Below are positions 17,767 to 26,400 of a stretch of DNA of 64,000 nt, piece after piece. Numbering within the stretch: the first letter of the stretch is position 1; each line of letters begins with the position of its first letter. The notes below the pieces were generated by a model. That model did not search any database and was not told the origin of the DNA. It saw nothing but the letters and a program-made list of their open reading frames with translations. Where the stretch lies: contig JADQBA010000019.1 in the NCBI GenBank assembly GCA_016903675.1, forward strand, positions 31,794-95,793, written 5' to 3'. The stretch comes from Stigonema ocellatum SAG 48.90 = DSM 106950. GTDB lineage: Bacteria > Cyanobacteriota > Cyanobacteriia > Cyanobacteriales > Nostocaceae. The translations under genes and the position numbers were made by a program.

Positions 17767-18363
17767 CTACTTAATCTCGAATGAATTAATCATGTCTTCT
17801 GCTAACGATAAATATTTAGAATATTCTGTTACTTCTGCTGTATAAGTAATATAGTAAGCTTGGCAATTTCTGACAGTACCTATTTCCATAACCTTGTATT
17901 TACATTGCCCCTCCTGACGAGTATAAATTAATTTATAAGCATAAAAATTAGATAAAGTTGTTGATGGTTGTGATTCCTCAGTAAGTTGTGAATTGGGGTT
18001 ATTGTTCTTAATCTTTTGCATGGCAATATTTTTATATTTCTCTTAAGATATAATTTTGTTTAAATCGTTGATATTTATTTTTATTTCTAAATAACAAGCA
18101 TTAACCGGGTTTTCATTAGTTGAAAAAAATGTAATTTCGTCACCAGGAAAACCGCCTTATTCTTGTGTTTTCCAGTTTTCAGGATATTTGATCGTGATGC
18201 CCTTATTAGGATTCGCGTAGGGTAATAATTTTGGTTTGGGATTAACAAACTGATAAAAAATCCATAAAATCAGAGGAGCGATCGCTACTATTACACCCAC
18301 ACCCAACCATACTTTCCAAGGTGGAGATTGAGGTTTGGGTGAGAGTGCTTTAATAGCCTGCAA
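17767..18363 (-). pseudogene. Remnant of a membrane-anchored kinase-type C-terminus with PsbP-like domain
   Basis: One frame runs the full 199 codons but holds two TAA stops (near 18155 and 18040). It reads ALSPKPQSPPWKVWLG, a membrane helix, NKGITIKYPENWKTQE, stop, GGFPGDEITFFST, a second stop, and ends YLSLAEDMINSFEIK. This is the linker, transmembrane helix and PsbP-like end found behind cyanobacterial Ser/Thr kinase domains; the kinase domain itself is absent. Confidence 0.55.
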
Positions 18364-18695
18364 TGCTTATGCTTGCTGATTGGTAACGCTGATTGTTGTT
18401 ATGGCGCACCATTTTATCGATGATATTTGCGCTTCTTGGGACTAACATTCGTGCGATCGCCCCTTGGGCGCAGCGCTTCGCTATCGCGCCAAACAATCTC
18501 CTTTATCGAGAATACGACCTATCATTTAAGTCACCAAGTTCTCCTGTAATTCTTATACCATTTCTCCAAAGAATTATTATGGTAAGGGCGCGAGGAGTTT
18601 TTAGCGATGGGAGACTGCATGAAGGGTCGGAGAGAATTTGTATTGACGTATACAAATTTGGTAGATTTATTGTGTGGACAATACAAAAAAAGTAA

Positions 18696-18863
18696 GCAGC
18701 CGATTGGCTTCCATTTACTCAGGAAATAGCTTATGAATCAATCATCAATCTTCGCCCGAGTCAAAATAATCGGTCAATGATTATTCAAGATTTAGCAATT
18801 CGAGAACGTGTAAAAAAAATTACTGTGGAGTTAATAGGTGGTCATGAACCAGAATTTAAATGA
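18696..18863 (+). pseudogene. Unidentified C-terminal gene fragment
   Basis: An open stretch without a start after a TAA, reading DWLPFTQEIAYESIINLR and ending VELIGGHEPEFK, with the stop inside the start of the next gene. The text looks like real protein sequence, and coupling to the next gene is suggested by the overlap, but the family is unknown. The preceding 330 bp (18364-18695) hold no gene I can support. Confidence 0.35.
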
Positions 18864-19203
18864 AAAACAAGTACGCTTTCAACGCGATGATATTCCCACC
18901 CGCTTAGGTAACTTAGCATCAAATTTAGCACGCATTAAATCATTCTCCAATATTGCTCATAAAGAAGCGGTGAGTAGTGTAGTTTATGAAACTAAGTGGT
19001 TTATTGAGTGGACAGCAGCAGAAATTGAACCGGAACAAGCCGAGGAATTAGTTAATATTCAAGTCCAACTTGCACAGTGGGAATTAGACTGGGACAAAAT
19101 CTGGTCAGATAATAACGCTCGTACTCAAGTTGCAGAACTTGCACTTCTTTGGTCTGGGCGTGTATTGGATATGTCGGGTTTGCTTTGGAGGTCGCTAAGA
19201 TAG
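18844..19203 (+). CDS. Hypothetical protein
   Basis: From ATG at 18844 the product is 119 residues, mostly helical, with RFQRDDIPTRLGNLASNLAR, ETKWFIEWTAAEIEPEQAEEL and a Trp-rich WELDWDKIWSD. I recall similar small proteins in Nostocales but not a function. The last residues may have been altered, because an IS605-type end hairpin begins right after the stop. Confidence 0.55.
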   Translation: MNQNLNEKQVRFQRDDIPTRLGNLASNLARIKSFSNIAHKEAVSSVVYETKWFIEWTAAEIEPEQAEELVNIQVQLAQWELDWDKIWSDNNARTQVAELALLWSGRVLDMSGLLWRSLR

Positions 19204-19206
19204 GGG

Positions 19207-19255
19207 TATGCTTCAAGCCGTAACCCGAAGCCACCGCCTTATAGGCGGTGGAGTG
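19207..19255 (+). mobile_element. Solo IS200/IS605-type end (hairpin)
   Basis: AAGCCACCGCCTTATAGGCG and the following GTGGAGTGTTCGC contain a perfect 8-bp stem CCACCGCC/GGCGGTGG (19231-19251). This form of hairpin sits at the right end of cyanobacterial IS605/IS1341 elements, just after tnpB. No tnpA or tnpB is adjacent, so it is a leftover end. Confidence 0.5.
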
Positions 19256-19276
19256 TTCGCTGAAGTATCGATCTTT

Positions 19277-20644
19277 TCAGACTCCTACCTTGTAAGCTTC
19301 TTGCACTTTTATAGTGGTCAAAGGAACATCGTTGGTAACAGTTTCCGCTTCTCCAAAAGTTTCGTGACCTGTAATCAATCTAGAGCGACGACTACGAGTG
19401 ATATAATTCCATGCCCACTGAAATACTACTAATAATTTAGTGTCGAACTCGATTAAGAAGTAGATATGAACGACTAACCAAAATATCCAAGCAAGGAAAC
19501 CTTGGAGTTTGATGAAGCTTAAATCTACAACAGCTAAATTTTTGCCAATCATCGCCAAACTACCTACATCATTGTAACGAAATTTTGGTAGTGTTTGACC
19601 TTGAAGGCGTTTTTGAATGAGTTTAGCTACATACTCTCCTTCTTGTTTGGCTACGGGTGCAACACCAGGTAAGGGTTTTCCATCTTGATGAGAGAAGTTG
19701 CCTAAATCTCCGATGACAAAGATGTTTTTATAACCCTTAATCGTCAAGTCTGGTTCTACAATCACACGTCCGGAGCGATCGCACTCTACACCTGTGCGGT
19801 TTGCTAAAACTTGCCCCAGAGAGGAACCTTTCACACCTGCTGCCCATAATATAGTTTTTGAGGTAATTTCTTGAACTTTATCGCCTTGCTTGAAAGTAAC
19901 GATATCATTTTCAATATTCGTCATCCTGGTATTAGTTTGGGTAACCACACCCAACTTTTGCAAAGACACTGTTGCTACTTTTGATAACTGTGGTGCCATA
20001 TGAGGGAGGATGCGATCGCCCCCTTGCAATAATAAAATCTTAGTTTCTGAGGTGTCGATGTTGCGGAAATCTTCAGTGAGAGTTTTGTATGCCAATTCTG
20101 AGATCGCACCTGCTAACTCTACACCGGTGGGACCTGCTCCGACAATCACAAAAGTCAACCAAGCACGGCGTAGTTCGGGATCAGTTTCTTTTTCTGCTGC
20201 TTCAAATGCCGAAAATATCCGGCGACGTATTTCTATGCCGTCTTCAACAGTTTTCAAGCCTGGGGCCAATCGTCTCCAGTTATCGTGACCATAATAGGAA
20301 TGGTTCGCACCTGTGGCAACAACCAATGTATCGTAGGGTATTGTTCTATCACCCAGAATAACTTCTTGGGCTTCTGGATCAATATCATTTACGAATCCCA
20401 ACAACACTTTTGTATTCTTGCTTTTCCTGAATACAGCTCGTAATGGTGAGGAGATATCAGAAGGTGATAGCGTACCTGTGGCAACTTGATATAAAAGCGG
20501 CTGAAATAAATGAAAGTTACGTTTATCGATGAGAGTAACATTGACATTGGCTCTGGCAAGAGTCTTTGCTGTATAGAGTCCACCAAAGCCTCCACCAATG
20601 ATGACAACGTGATGTGGTGCATTATTCTCATGTAGAACTACCAT
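19277..20644 (-). CDS. Type II NAD(P)H dehydrogenase (NDH-2), FAD-dependent
   Basis: The 455-residue product has two nucleotide-binding folds: VVIIGGGFGGLYTAKTLAR (about 13-31, FAD) and VIVGAGPTGVELAGAISELA (about 168-187, NAD(P)H). It also has LVVATGANHSYYGHD and the second FAD motif KNIFVIGDLGNF (about 310). A hydrophobic C-terminal segment (FLAWIFWLVVHIYFLIEFDT) suits membrane attachment. NDH-2 passes electrons from NAD(P)H to quinone without pumping protons. It looks complete, although it sits amid remnants. Which of the cyanobacterial NdbA/B/C types it is cannot be told here. Confidence 0.88.
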   Translation of the reverse strand: MVVLHENNAPHHVVIIGGGFGGLYTAKTLARANVNVTLIDKRNFHLFQPLLYQVATGTLSPSDISSPLRAVFRKSKNTKVLLGFVNDIDPEAQEVILGDRTIPYDTLVVATGANHSYYGHDNWRRLAPGLKTVEDGIEIRRRIFSAFEAAEKETDPELRRAWLTFVIVGAGPTGVELAGAISELAYKTLTEDFRNIDTSETKILLLQGGDRILPHMAPQLSKVATVSLQKLGVVTQTNTRMTNIENDIVTFKQGDKVQEITSKTILWAAGVKGSSLGQVLANRTGVECDRSGRVIVEPDLTIKGYKNIFVIGDLGNFSHQDGKPLPGVAPVAKQEGEYVAKLIQKRLQGQTLPKFRYNDVGSLAMIGKNLAVVDLSFIKLQGFLAWIFWLVVHIYFLIEFDTKLLVVFQWAWNYITRSRRSRLITGHETFGEAETVTNDVPLTTIKVQEAYKVGV

Positions 20645-20918
20645 AAGAGCTATTTCCTTTCGTTAAGAGGCTGTAATTTTTCTTAACAAATATATAGCAA
20701 AGTTAGAATAAAGGCTGCCGTTTATTTACAGCATTTGAAGAAATACTAAAAGTAGTCTAAAGTACAGCAATTAAAGCAGAAAGTTGATAGATGTGGGCGT
20801 GTGAATCTGAGACAGGTCTGACTTTTCACGGGATGTAGAAAAGGGAAAGTGGTTCGCGAATTATGTTCGCGAATATCGTTTCGATTTATAAGTAATACGG
20901 CATTACACGTTAGCTCAT

Positions 20919-21021
20919 ATCTTGCACCATCACCTTGTTGCGAAAATTAGAGCAACAAAAAGCTTATCCCGATGGTAGGGTGGGCATTGCCCACCAACCT
21001 TCCCACTCGAAGGTGCAAGAT
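20919..21021. repeat. Inverted-repeat element ATCTTGCACC...GGTGCAAGAT
   Basis: About 103 bp bounded by perfect 10-bp inverted ends, with the inner GGTAGGGTGGGCATTGCCCACC. No target duplication is clear. The remainder of the gap from 20645 to 21100 shows only AT-rich upstream sequence of the NDH-2 gene. Confidence 0.5.
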
Positions 21022-21099
21022 GTCAGTTTAGCAGTTTGGCAATATTTACCTCTGACGACCGGATTGAGATCGGAAAGTTCTGTTCTCTAGCTAAGGATG

Positions 21100-21175
21100 T
21101 CTTGACACTCCCCATGCCTAAAGGCAAGGGGATTCTGTAAGAGTTTCAGCCGTATCTCTCACATATCCGACTGTC
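21100..21175 (-). mobile_element. Truncated IS1341-type right end
   Basis: CACTCCCCATGCCTAAAGGC and AAGGGGATTCTGTAAGAG through CCGACTGTCGG match base by base, with few changes, the right end of the tnpB element at 39150-39222. The match stops at CCGACTGTCGG, where an acyltransferase fragment begins. On the minus strand the end reads GGGGAGTGTCAA. The tnpB part is deleted. Confidence 0.65.
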
Positions 21176-21176
21176 G

Positions 21177-21331
21177 GATTTGCACCTAAAACGGTAGAAC
21201 GTTTGCTAGAACTATCTTGGTGGGATTGGGAGTCCAATTATATTGCGGCTAATTTAGATTTGCTATATACTAACCCGGATGAGTGGCTACCAGAGATTCA
21301 GTTGAAACAGCCACAAGGAGTAAATTCCTAG
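21177..21331 (+). pseudogene. Acyltransferase (CatB/Vat type) C-terminal fragment
   Basis: Reads FAPKTVERLLELSWWDWESN, then NLDLLYTNPDEWLPEIQ to a stop at 21329-21331. The ERLLELxWWDW text is typical of the C-terminus of hexapeptide xenobiotic acyltransferases. Nothing upstream remains because the sequence abuts the truncated IS end. Confidence 0.55.
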
Positions 21332-21455
21332 TACGTCTTTTACTGATCATCTTATGACATTGCTTAGCATTATGTGTTAGTATGCTCGTACTGAACAACA
21401 AACCGACCCATGGCCAACTATGTACCAGCCAGAGTGGCAACAGTCTGAGATATCT

Positions 21456-21728
21456 ATGAAAAGTATTAATATTTCCCTACCGGATGGGATGCGTGCTTAC
21501 GTAGAGGAACAGGTTGCGGATGGTGGTTATAGCAGCATTAGCGAGTATTTCCGTGAGTTGGTACGTCTTGACCAAAAGCGTAAAGCTAAGGAACATTTAG
21601 AAACTTTATTGCTAGAAGGGTTAAATTCTGGAAGTGCAACACCTTTAACTGAGCAAGATTGGGATGATATTCGTCAAGCAGTACGAGCAAAAGTTCAAGA
21701 GCCGAAAGGTTTAAACGAGAATGGGTAA
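21456..21728 (+). CDS. ParD-type antitoxin
   Basis: From ATG at 21456 (MKSINISLPDGMRAYVEEQV) the product has 90 residues. It is a ribbon-helix-helix antitoxin: beta strand NISLP, then YSSISEYFRELVRLDQKR, then an acidic toxin-binding tail. A longer form from 21420 adds non-family residues. Its 3' end overlaps the toxin gene by 8 bp. Confidence 0.82.
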   Translation: MKSINISLPDGMRAYVEEQVADGGYSSISEYFRELVRLDQKRKAKEHLETLLLEGLNSGSATPLTEQDWDDIRQAVRAKVQEPKGLNENG

Positions 21729-22050
21729 TGTTTATAAACATCCCCAGATAATCCGTGACTTAATTGATTTGGCGACTTATATTGCTTTTGATAATATAGA
21801 TGTTTCGGATAAGTTTTTGGCTGCTGCTGAAGAAACTTTTAAGCAGTTAGCTCAAACGCCAAAAATGGGCAAGCGGAGTGAGTTTTCTAATCCGAATTTA
21901 GCTGATGTTCGTCAGCAGGCAATTAAGGGGTTTAGAAATTATTTAGTTTTTTATCGGACAAGAGATGCTGATGTGGAAATTTTGAGAGTTCTGTATGGTG
22001 GTCGAGATATTGAGGCTATTTTAGATGAAGATTTGGGAGAGTCAAGTTAG
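21721..22050 (+). CDS. ParE/RelE-type toxin
   Basis: The 109-residue product has the ParE pattern: YKHPQIIRDLIDLATYIA, FKQLAQTPKMGKRSEF, VRQQAIKGFRNYLVFYRT and VEILRVLYGGRDIEAIL. ParE toxins poison gyrase; RelE relatives cut mRNA, and sequence alone does not decide which. The overlap with parD marks a standard antitoxin-first operon, and both genes look intact. Confidence 0.82.
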   Translation: MGNVYKHPQIIRDLIDLATYIAFDNIDVSDKFLAAAEETFKQLAQTPKMGKRSEFSNPNLADVRQQAIKGFRNYLVFYRTRDADVEILRVLYGGRDIEAILDEDLGESS

Positions 22051-22096
22051 AGGTTGTTTGAAAAGTTGTTGGCGGTATCGAAGCACTTATTGATCG

Positions 22097-22163
22097 GAAC
22101 TAACCCCCCGTCCCTTGGGGGGAACTGGAATCAAAGTCCCCCAAGGGATGGGGGATTTAGTTC
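22097..22163. repeat. Hairpin repeat GAACTAACCCCCCGTCCCTT
   Basis: GAACTAACCCCCCGTCCCTT and GGGATGGGGGATTTAGTTC form a 25-bp imperfect stem with a 17-bp spacer. It follows the parDE operon and could slow transcription, but its form is that of a dispersed palindromic repeat. Confidence 0.55.
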
Positions 22164-22218
22164 TATCTAAAAGTATTTGATACATCACGCTTGGACTTTG
22201 AAAACATCCTCTTAAAGT

Positions 22219-22360
22219 CAATACCCGTGAATGAATAGAATCAGAGGGCAGTAGTTCTGGTATTTCATCCTCATGACCGCCCTCAAGATAGCCCTAGACG
22301 GGCACCCCTCTCCCAATTTGGGAGAGGGGTAGGGGTGAGGGTTTTCATTCACGGATATTG
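22219..22360. mobile_element. MITE-like element, CAATAC ends, 10-bp target duplication
   Basis: A 142-bp relative of the element at 1930: same 17-bp ends (CAATACCCGTGAATGAA; one mismatch on the right) and shared interior (AGAGGGCAGTAGT, GGTATTTCAT, ACCGCCCTCA, CCCTCTCCCAATTTGGGAG). It is flanked by the exact 10-bp repeat CTCTTAAAGT at 22209-22218 and 22361-22370. Confidence 0.85.
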
Positions 22361-22370
22361 CTCTTAAAGT

Positions 22371-22704
22371 CGGTTTTTTGTGATGTGCTAAGAAGTGAGT
22401 TTTCTTGGTGGTTATTATTGCTGTACCAAGATTCAAACCCTGTTCGGATAGCATCCTCTCCAGAATGACCTCAGGGAGGATTCCCAATATCATGAGCTAA
22501 ACAAGCAGCAGAAACAATGTCACCAAAGTCTGATGCACTGAAGCCATACTCCTGGCAGCTTGTGTCTTTTGACAATCTCGTACCCGACAATTCTGCCACG
22601 CGATCGCCCCACACAGGAAACCTCCAAGCCAAGTCTTTTTGGTGTCAGCAGTTTCTTCCAATCCATGATATGATTAATAATCCCCTCTTTCAACCCAATT
22701 TTTC
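22371..22704 (-). pseudogene. dGTPase gene fragment, copy 1
   Basis: Nearly identical to 27037-27535 apart from a deletion of about 165 bp (junction near 22620) and small changes. On the minus strand it contains the dGTPase text FSASDFGDIVSAACLAHDIG followed by an in-frame TGA where the family has Phe. It ends at the same N-terminal sequence as copy 2 and then joins a DUF433 fragment at about 22705. Confidence 0.7.
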
Positions 22705-23001
22705 AGATCATGATGCTAATGTCGCAGAAATTCTCGAAGAGTACTCAGGGCTGAGTCCTGAAGATATTCAAGCTTGTATGGGAGCAATGCTCCAAAGTTG
22801 GATCGGGTTTTAATTCTCAATTAAAACACCTGATTCTCAATAAAAATCGGTTTTTCGCCGCGATCGCCCCCTAAAACAGGTGATTTTGTACCCTAATTTT
22901 GGGCATCCCACAAAATCGCACTGCTCCCTGCTTGTATTCTGTTTGCTAGTAAGTCGCTATCGAATACAAGTTTTATGCCGTTAGCTGTAGAAAATACTTA
23001 A
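22705..23001 (+). pseudogene. DUF433 antitoxin gene fragment split by a small element
   Basis: 22708-22779 repeats codons for HDANVAEILEEYSGLSPEDI of the gene at 16208, and 22930-23001 repeats its end (CILFASKSLSNTSFMPLAVE). A 150-bp element separates the two parts. The N-terminal third is missing. Confidence 0.75.
22780..22929. mobile_element. Small inverted-repeat element in DUF433 remnant, 8-bp target duplication
   Basis: A 150-bp insert with ends GGGAGCAATGC and GCACTGCTCCC (imperfect inverted repeat), flanked by the exact 8-bp repeat GCTTGTAT (22772-22779 and 22930-22937). The undisturbed site is visible in the intact gene at about 16387-16394. It has no coding capacity. Confidence 0.8.
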
Positions 23002-23004
23002 TCA

Positions 23005-23304
23005 TTATGCATTAAAGGTCACGACTCCACCACTAGAGGTAAAAACGGCCTGTTGAAAGGCTATATTAACTACATTCGTAGTAACTCCACCATTAAATTT
23101 TGCACCTGCACCGACGACAAAGAGGTAGGAGTTGAGATCAAAGTTAACCGCAGGTCTACTAACTACAAACTTAGATCCAGTGATACTACCCCCGACGATA
23201 CCAAAGCATTCTTCGTCGGTTAGGTCTTCTAAGTCAAGCATTGATTCATCCTTTAGGGAAATGGGTTGAGTTAATGCTTGTGAGTTTTGCTTGTTGATTT
23301 TCAT
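23005..23304 (-). CDS. Double-glycine leader peptide (possible RiPP or secreted peptide precursor)
   Basis: The 99-residue product has an acidic leader, DESMLDLEDLTDEECFGIVGG, ending in Gly-Gly at about 38-39. A 60-residue core follows, rich in Gly, Val, Asn, Phe and Ser, with no Cys. Such leaders are recognised by peptidase-containing ABC exporters and RiPP enzymes. None is present nearby; the divergent neighbour is an adenylation-carrier-condensation protein, with about 180 bp of shared upstream DNA. I do not recognise the core. It could also be a small secreted structural protein. Confidence 0.6.
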   Translation of the reverse strand: MKINKQNSQALTQPISLKDESMLDLEDLTDEECFGIVGGSITGSKFVVSRPAVNFDLNSYLFVVGAGAKFNGGVTTNVVNIAFQQAVFTSSGGVVTFNA

Positions 23305-23328
23305 GGTTTCAATTTGATGTACTGTTTA

Positions 23329-23412
23329 GTAGTTATAACTACATACGATCAGTAATTATAACCATATGTAGTTAATGACAAATTTATTGCTATGTCAAGT
23401 AAGTAGTTATAT
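23329..23412. promoter_or_regulatory. Iterated GTAGTTATA motif, putative operator
   Basis: The divergent promoter region has a perfect 14-bp palindrome GTAGTTATAACTAC (23329-23342), a near copy GTAATTATAAC at 23352-23362, TATGTAGTTA at about 23366-23375 and GTAGTTATAT at 23403-23412. Repeated half-sites between two divergent genes suggest a regulator that binds several times; which one is unknown. Confidence 0.5.
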
Positions 23413-23470
23413 TCTATACAATAGCTTTAAAATGATTTTTGAAAGCGCGTTCCCTCTGTTGCCCAAAATT

Positions 23471-23476
23471 AAGGAG
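23471..23476 (+). promoter_or_regulatory. Ribosome binding site deciding the NRPS start
   Basis: AAGGAG lies 7 bp before GTG at 23484, which fixes the start there rather than at the upstream in-frame TTG at 23439. Confidence 0.7.
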
Positions 23477-23483
23477 TTGGTTT

Positions 23484-26400
23484 GTGGAGTTTAGAAAAAT
23501 CCCTCAGCAATTGAAGAATACTTTACAACAACAGCAAACGATATACCATTTGATTGCAGCATGGACCAAACGCAACCCTGAGGCGATCGCAATCACTGCA
23601 CCTTTACGCATACCCCTGACCTACTCTTGTCTGCAAACTTATATAACTGAGAATGTCGCCACACTGAATGCAATGGGTTTGGGTCGAAGTGATCGCGTGG
23701 CAATTGTACTGCCTAATAGCCCTGAGATGGCAATGGCATTCCTAGCAGTAGCGGCTTGTGCAACGAGTGCGCCTCTCAATCCAGCTTACCAAGCTTCAGA
23801 CTTTGAATTTTACCTAAGGGATTTGAAGGTCAAAGCAGTGGTCATTCTATCAGGAATGGACTCGCCAGCAAGAGCAGTCGCTCAGGCTCACAATATCCCA
23901 GTGATTGAACTTGTGCCAGTGGAGTCAGCAGCAGCAGGGATTTTTAAGCTAACAGGCAATTTGGATGTTCCGGCAGTCAGTACTGGTATTGCCCAGCCAG
24001 ACGATGTAGCTTTAGTGCTGCACACTTCAGGCACCACGTCACGCCCTAAAATTGTGCCACTGACCCATAGAAATCTCTGCACCTCAGCGGATAACATTAA
24101 GGCAACCTTGGAACTGGAGGAGAGCGATCGCTGCTTAAATGTCATGCCCCTGTTCCACATTCATGGTTTGGTTGCAGCAGTCCTGGCATCGTTGAGTGCT
24201 GGAGCTAGTGTAGCGTGCGCTCCCGGTTTTGACTCCACGCGCTTTTTTACCTGGATGGATGAGCTCCGTCCAACCTGGTACACCGCAGTACCGACAATTC
24301 ACCAAGCAATTTTATCTGCTGCCCAACAACATGATGAAATTATTTCCCGCAGAGGACTGCGATTCATTCGTTCTTCCTCAGCGGCCCTGCCTGTGCAGCT
24401 GATGGCAGCACTAGAACAAACCTTCAATGTTCCCGTAATCGAAGCCTACGGGATGACGGAAGCTGCTCATCAAATGGCCAGCAACCCCCTCCCTCCCCAT
24501 CCGCGCAAACCAGGTTCCGTGGGCATTCCCGCAGGCTCAGAGGTGGCTGTGATGGACGAGGCGGGTAACCTACTCTCAGGGTGTGAGGTGGGAGAAATTG
24601 TCATCCGAGGTCTGAATGTGACCCAAGGCTATGAGAATAATCTGCAAGCTAATCAGATGGCTTTCACCAACGGTTGGTTCAGGACAGGAGACCAAGGCTA
24701 TTTAGATAGCGATGGTTATCTGTTTCTCACCGGTCGCTTGAAGGAAATTATTAATCGCGGAGGTGAGAAAATCTCGCCACGTGAAGTAGATGAAGTGCTG
24801 ATGGCTCACCCTGCGGTTGCTGTTGTGGTTGCCTTTGCCATTCCCCATCCTACCCTAGGTGAAGATGTTGCTGCCGCCGTCGTTTTACAGCCACAAAAAA
24901 CAGCTACAGAGCAAGAATTGCGAGAATTTGCCTCGCAGCGACTGACTGAGTTTAAAGTACCGAGTCAGATTGTCTTTTTAGATGAGATTCCCAAGGGACC
25001 CACAGGCAAACTCCAACGAATCGGTTTAGCCGAGAAGCTAGCGAACAAACTCCAACCAGCTTTTGTCGCACCTCAGACTGAAGTTGAAAAGATACTGGCG
25101 GATATCTGGACAGAGGTGCTTCGGGTTAAGCAAGTGGGAATTTATGACAACTTTTTCGCTTTGGGTGGAGACTCTTTGCAGGCAACCTCTGTCATCTCTC
25201 GCATCCGGGAAGCCTTTTCTATGGAACTATCCCTAGGTCAACTATTTGCAGCGCCTACTATCGCTTCACTGAGCAAGGTGATAGAAACTGCACGTCAAGC
25301 TAGGGCGGAGGAACAGTCTGGCAGCAGTACTGTGTTTAATCCCTTACCGCCTCTGGTGCCTGTCCCGCGAGACACACCCATACCATTGTATCTTTCACAA
25401 AGGTCTATCTGGTTAATACAGCAGCGTTATTTTGATAGTTGCGCCTATAACAATTCTATTGTTTTACGTTTGACTGGGAAGCTCTTTCCGGAGGTGTTAG
25501 AGAAGAGCATCAATGAGATTATCCGCCGTCACGAAATTCTGCGTACTACCTTTACTCAGTTGTCAGATAAACCCTTGCAGGTGATTGCTGAATCTCTAAC
25601 GCTACCGTTAAAGATCATAAATTTAAAAGACTTACCTCCTCAAGAGCGAGAAGCAGAAGTGAAGAGACTTTCTGCCCTAGAAAACCAGCACCACTTTGAC
25701 TTAGTTTCTGGTCCATTAATCAAGACAACCTTACTCCAGTTGGTTCAAGAGGAACATTGGCTATTAATAACGATGCACCATATCATCACAGATGCGTGGT
25801 CTGTCGGGATCTTGCTTGAAGAGTTAGGAACGCTTTATAATGCTTTCTCAACTGGCAGAGTTTCACCACTACCGGAACTGCCATGTCAGTACGCCGACTT
25901 TACTCTCTGGCATTTGAAACGGTTGAATAAAGAGGTCGTGCGTCAGCAGCTTTCTTACTGGCATCAAAAACTCACTGATATTCCTCTACCACTCGATTTG
26001 TTGCCTGTCGAACAGCCACAGCAAAGTAGTAACAGTAGACGCTCATCCTTCTATTCTATAGTTCTGCCTGAAAGTATGGTAGCTTCAATACAAGCTTTAA
26101 GCCGTTCCCAAGGAGTTACCCTTTTTGCAATTATCCTTACGGCTTTGAAAATACTCTTGTTTAAAGAGAGTGGACAAGCCGATATTGTAGTTTTGGCAAC
26201 TACTGCCAACCGAATTATGCCTGCAACTGAAAAAATGATCGGTTGCTTTGCTAATGGTGTTTTTTTGCGCTCCCACGCTGATGACTCTCAAACAGGATTG
26301 ACTTTTTTAGAGCAGGTCAAACAAACCGTTAGTGAAGCGGTTGAGAATCAAGAAATCCCCGTGCAAAAAGTCGGTAAAACTATTAGGGGATTAGAACTTA

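Noticed and set aside
18393..18695. 100-codon plus-strand frame with a hydrophobic start
   Set aside because: It crosses GCGATCGCC-type repeats, has no family-like sequence and no ribosome binding site.
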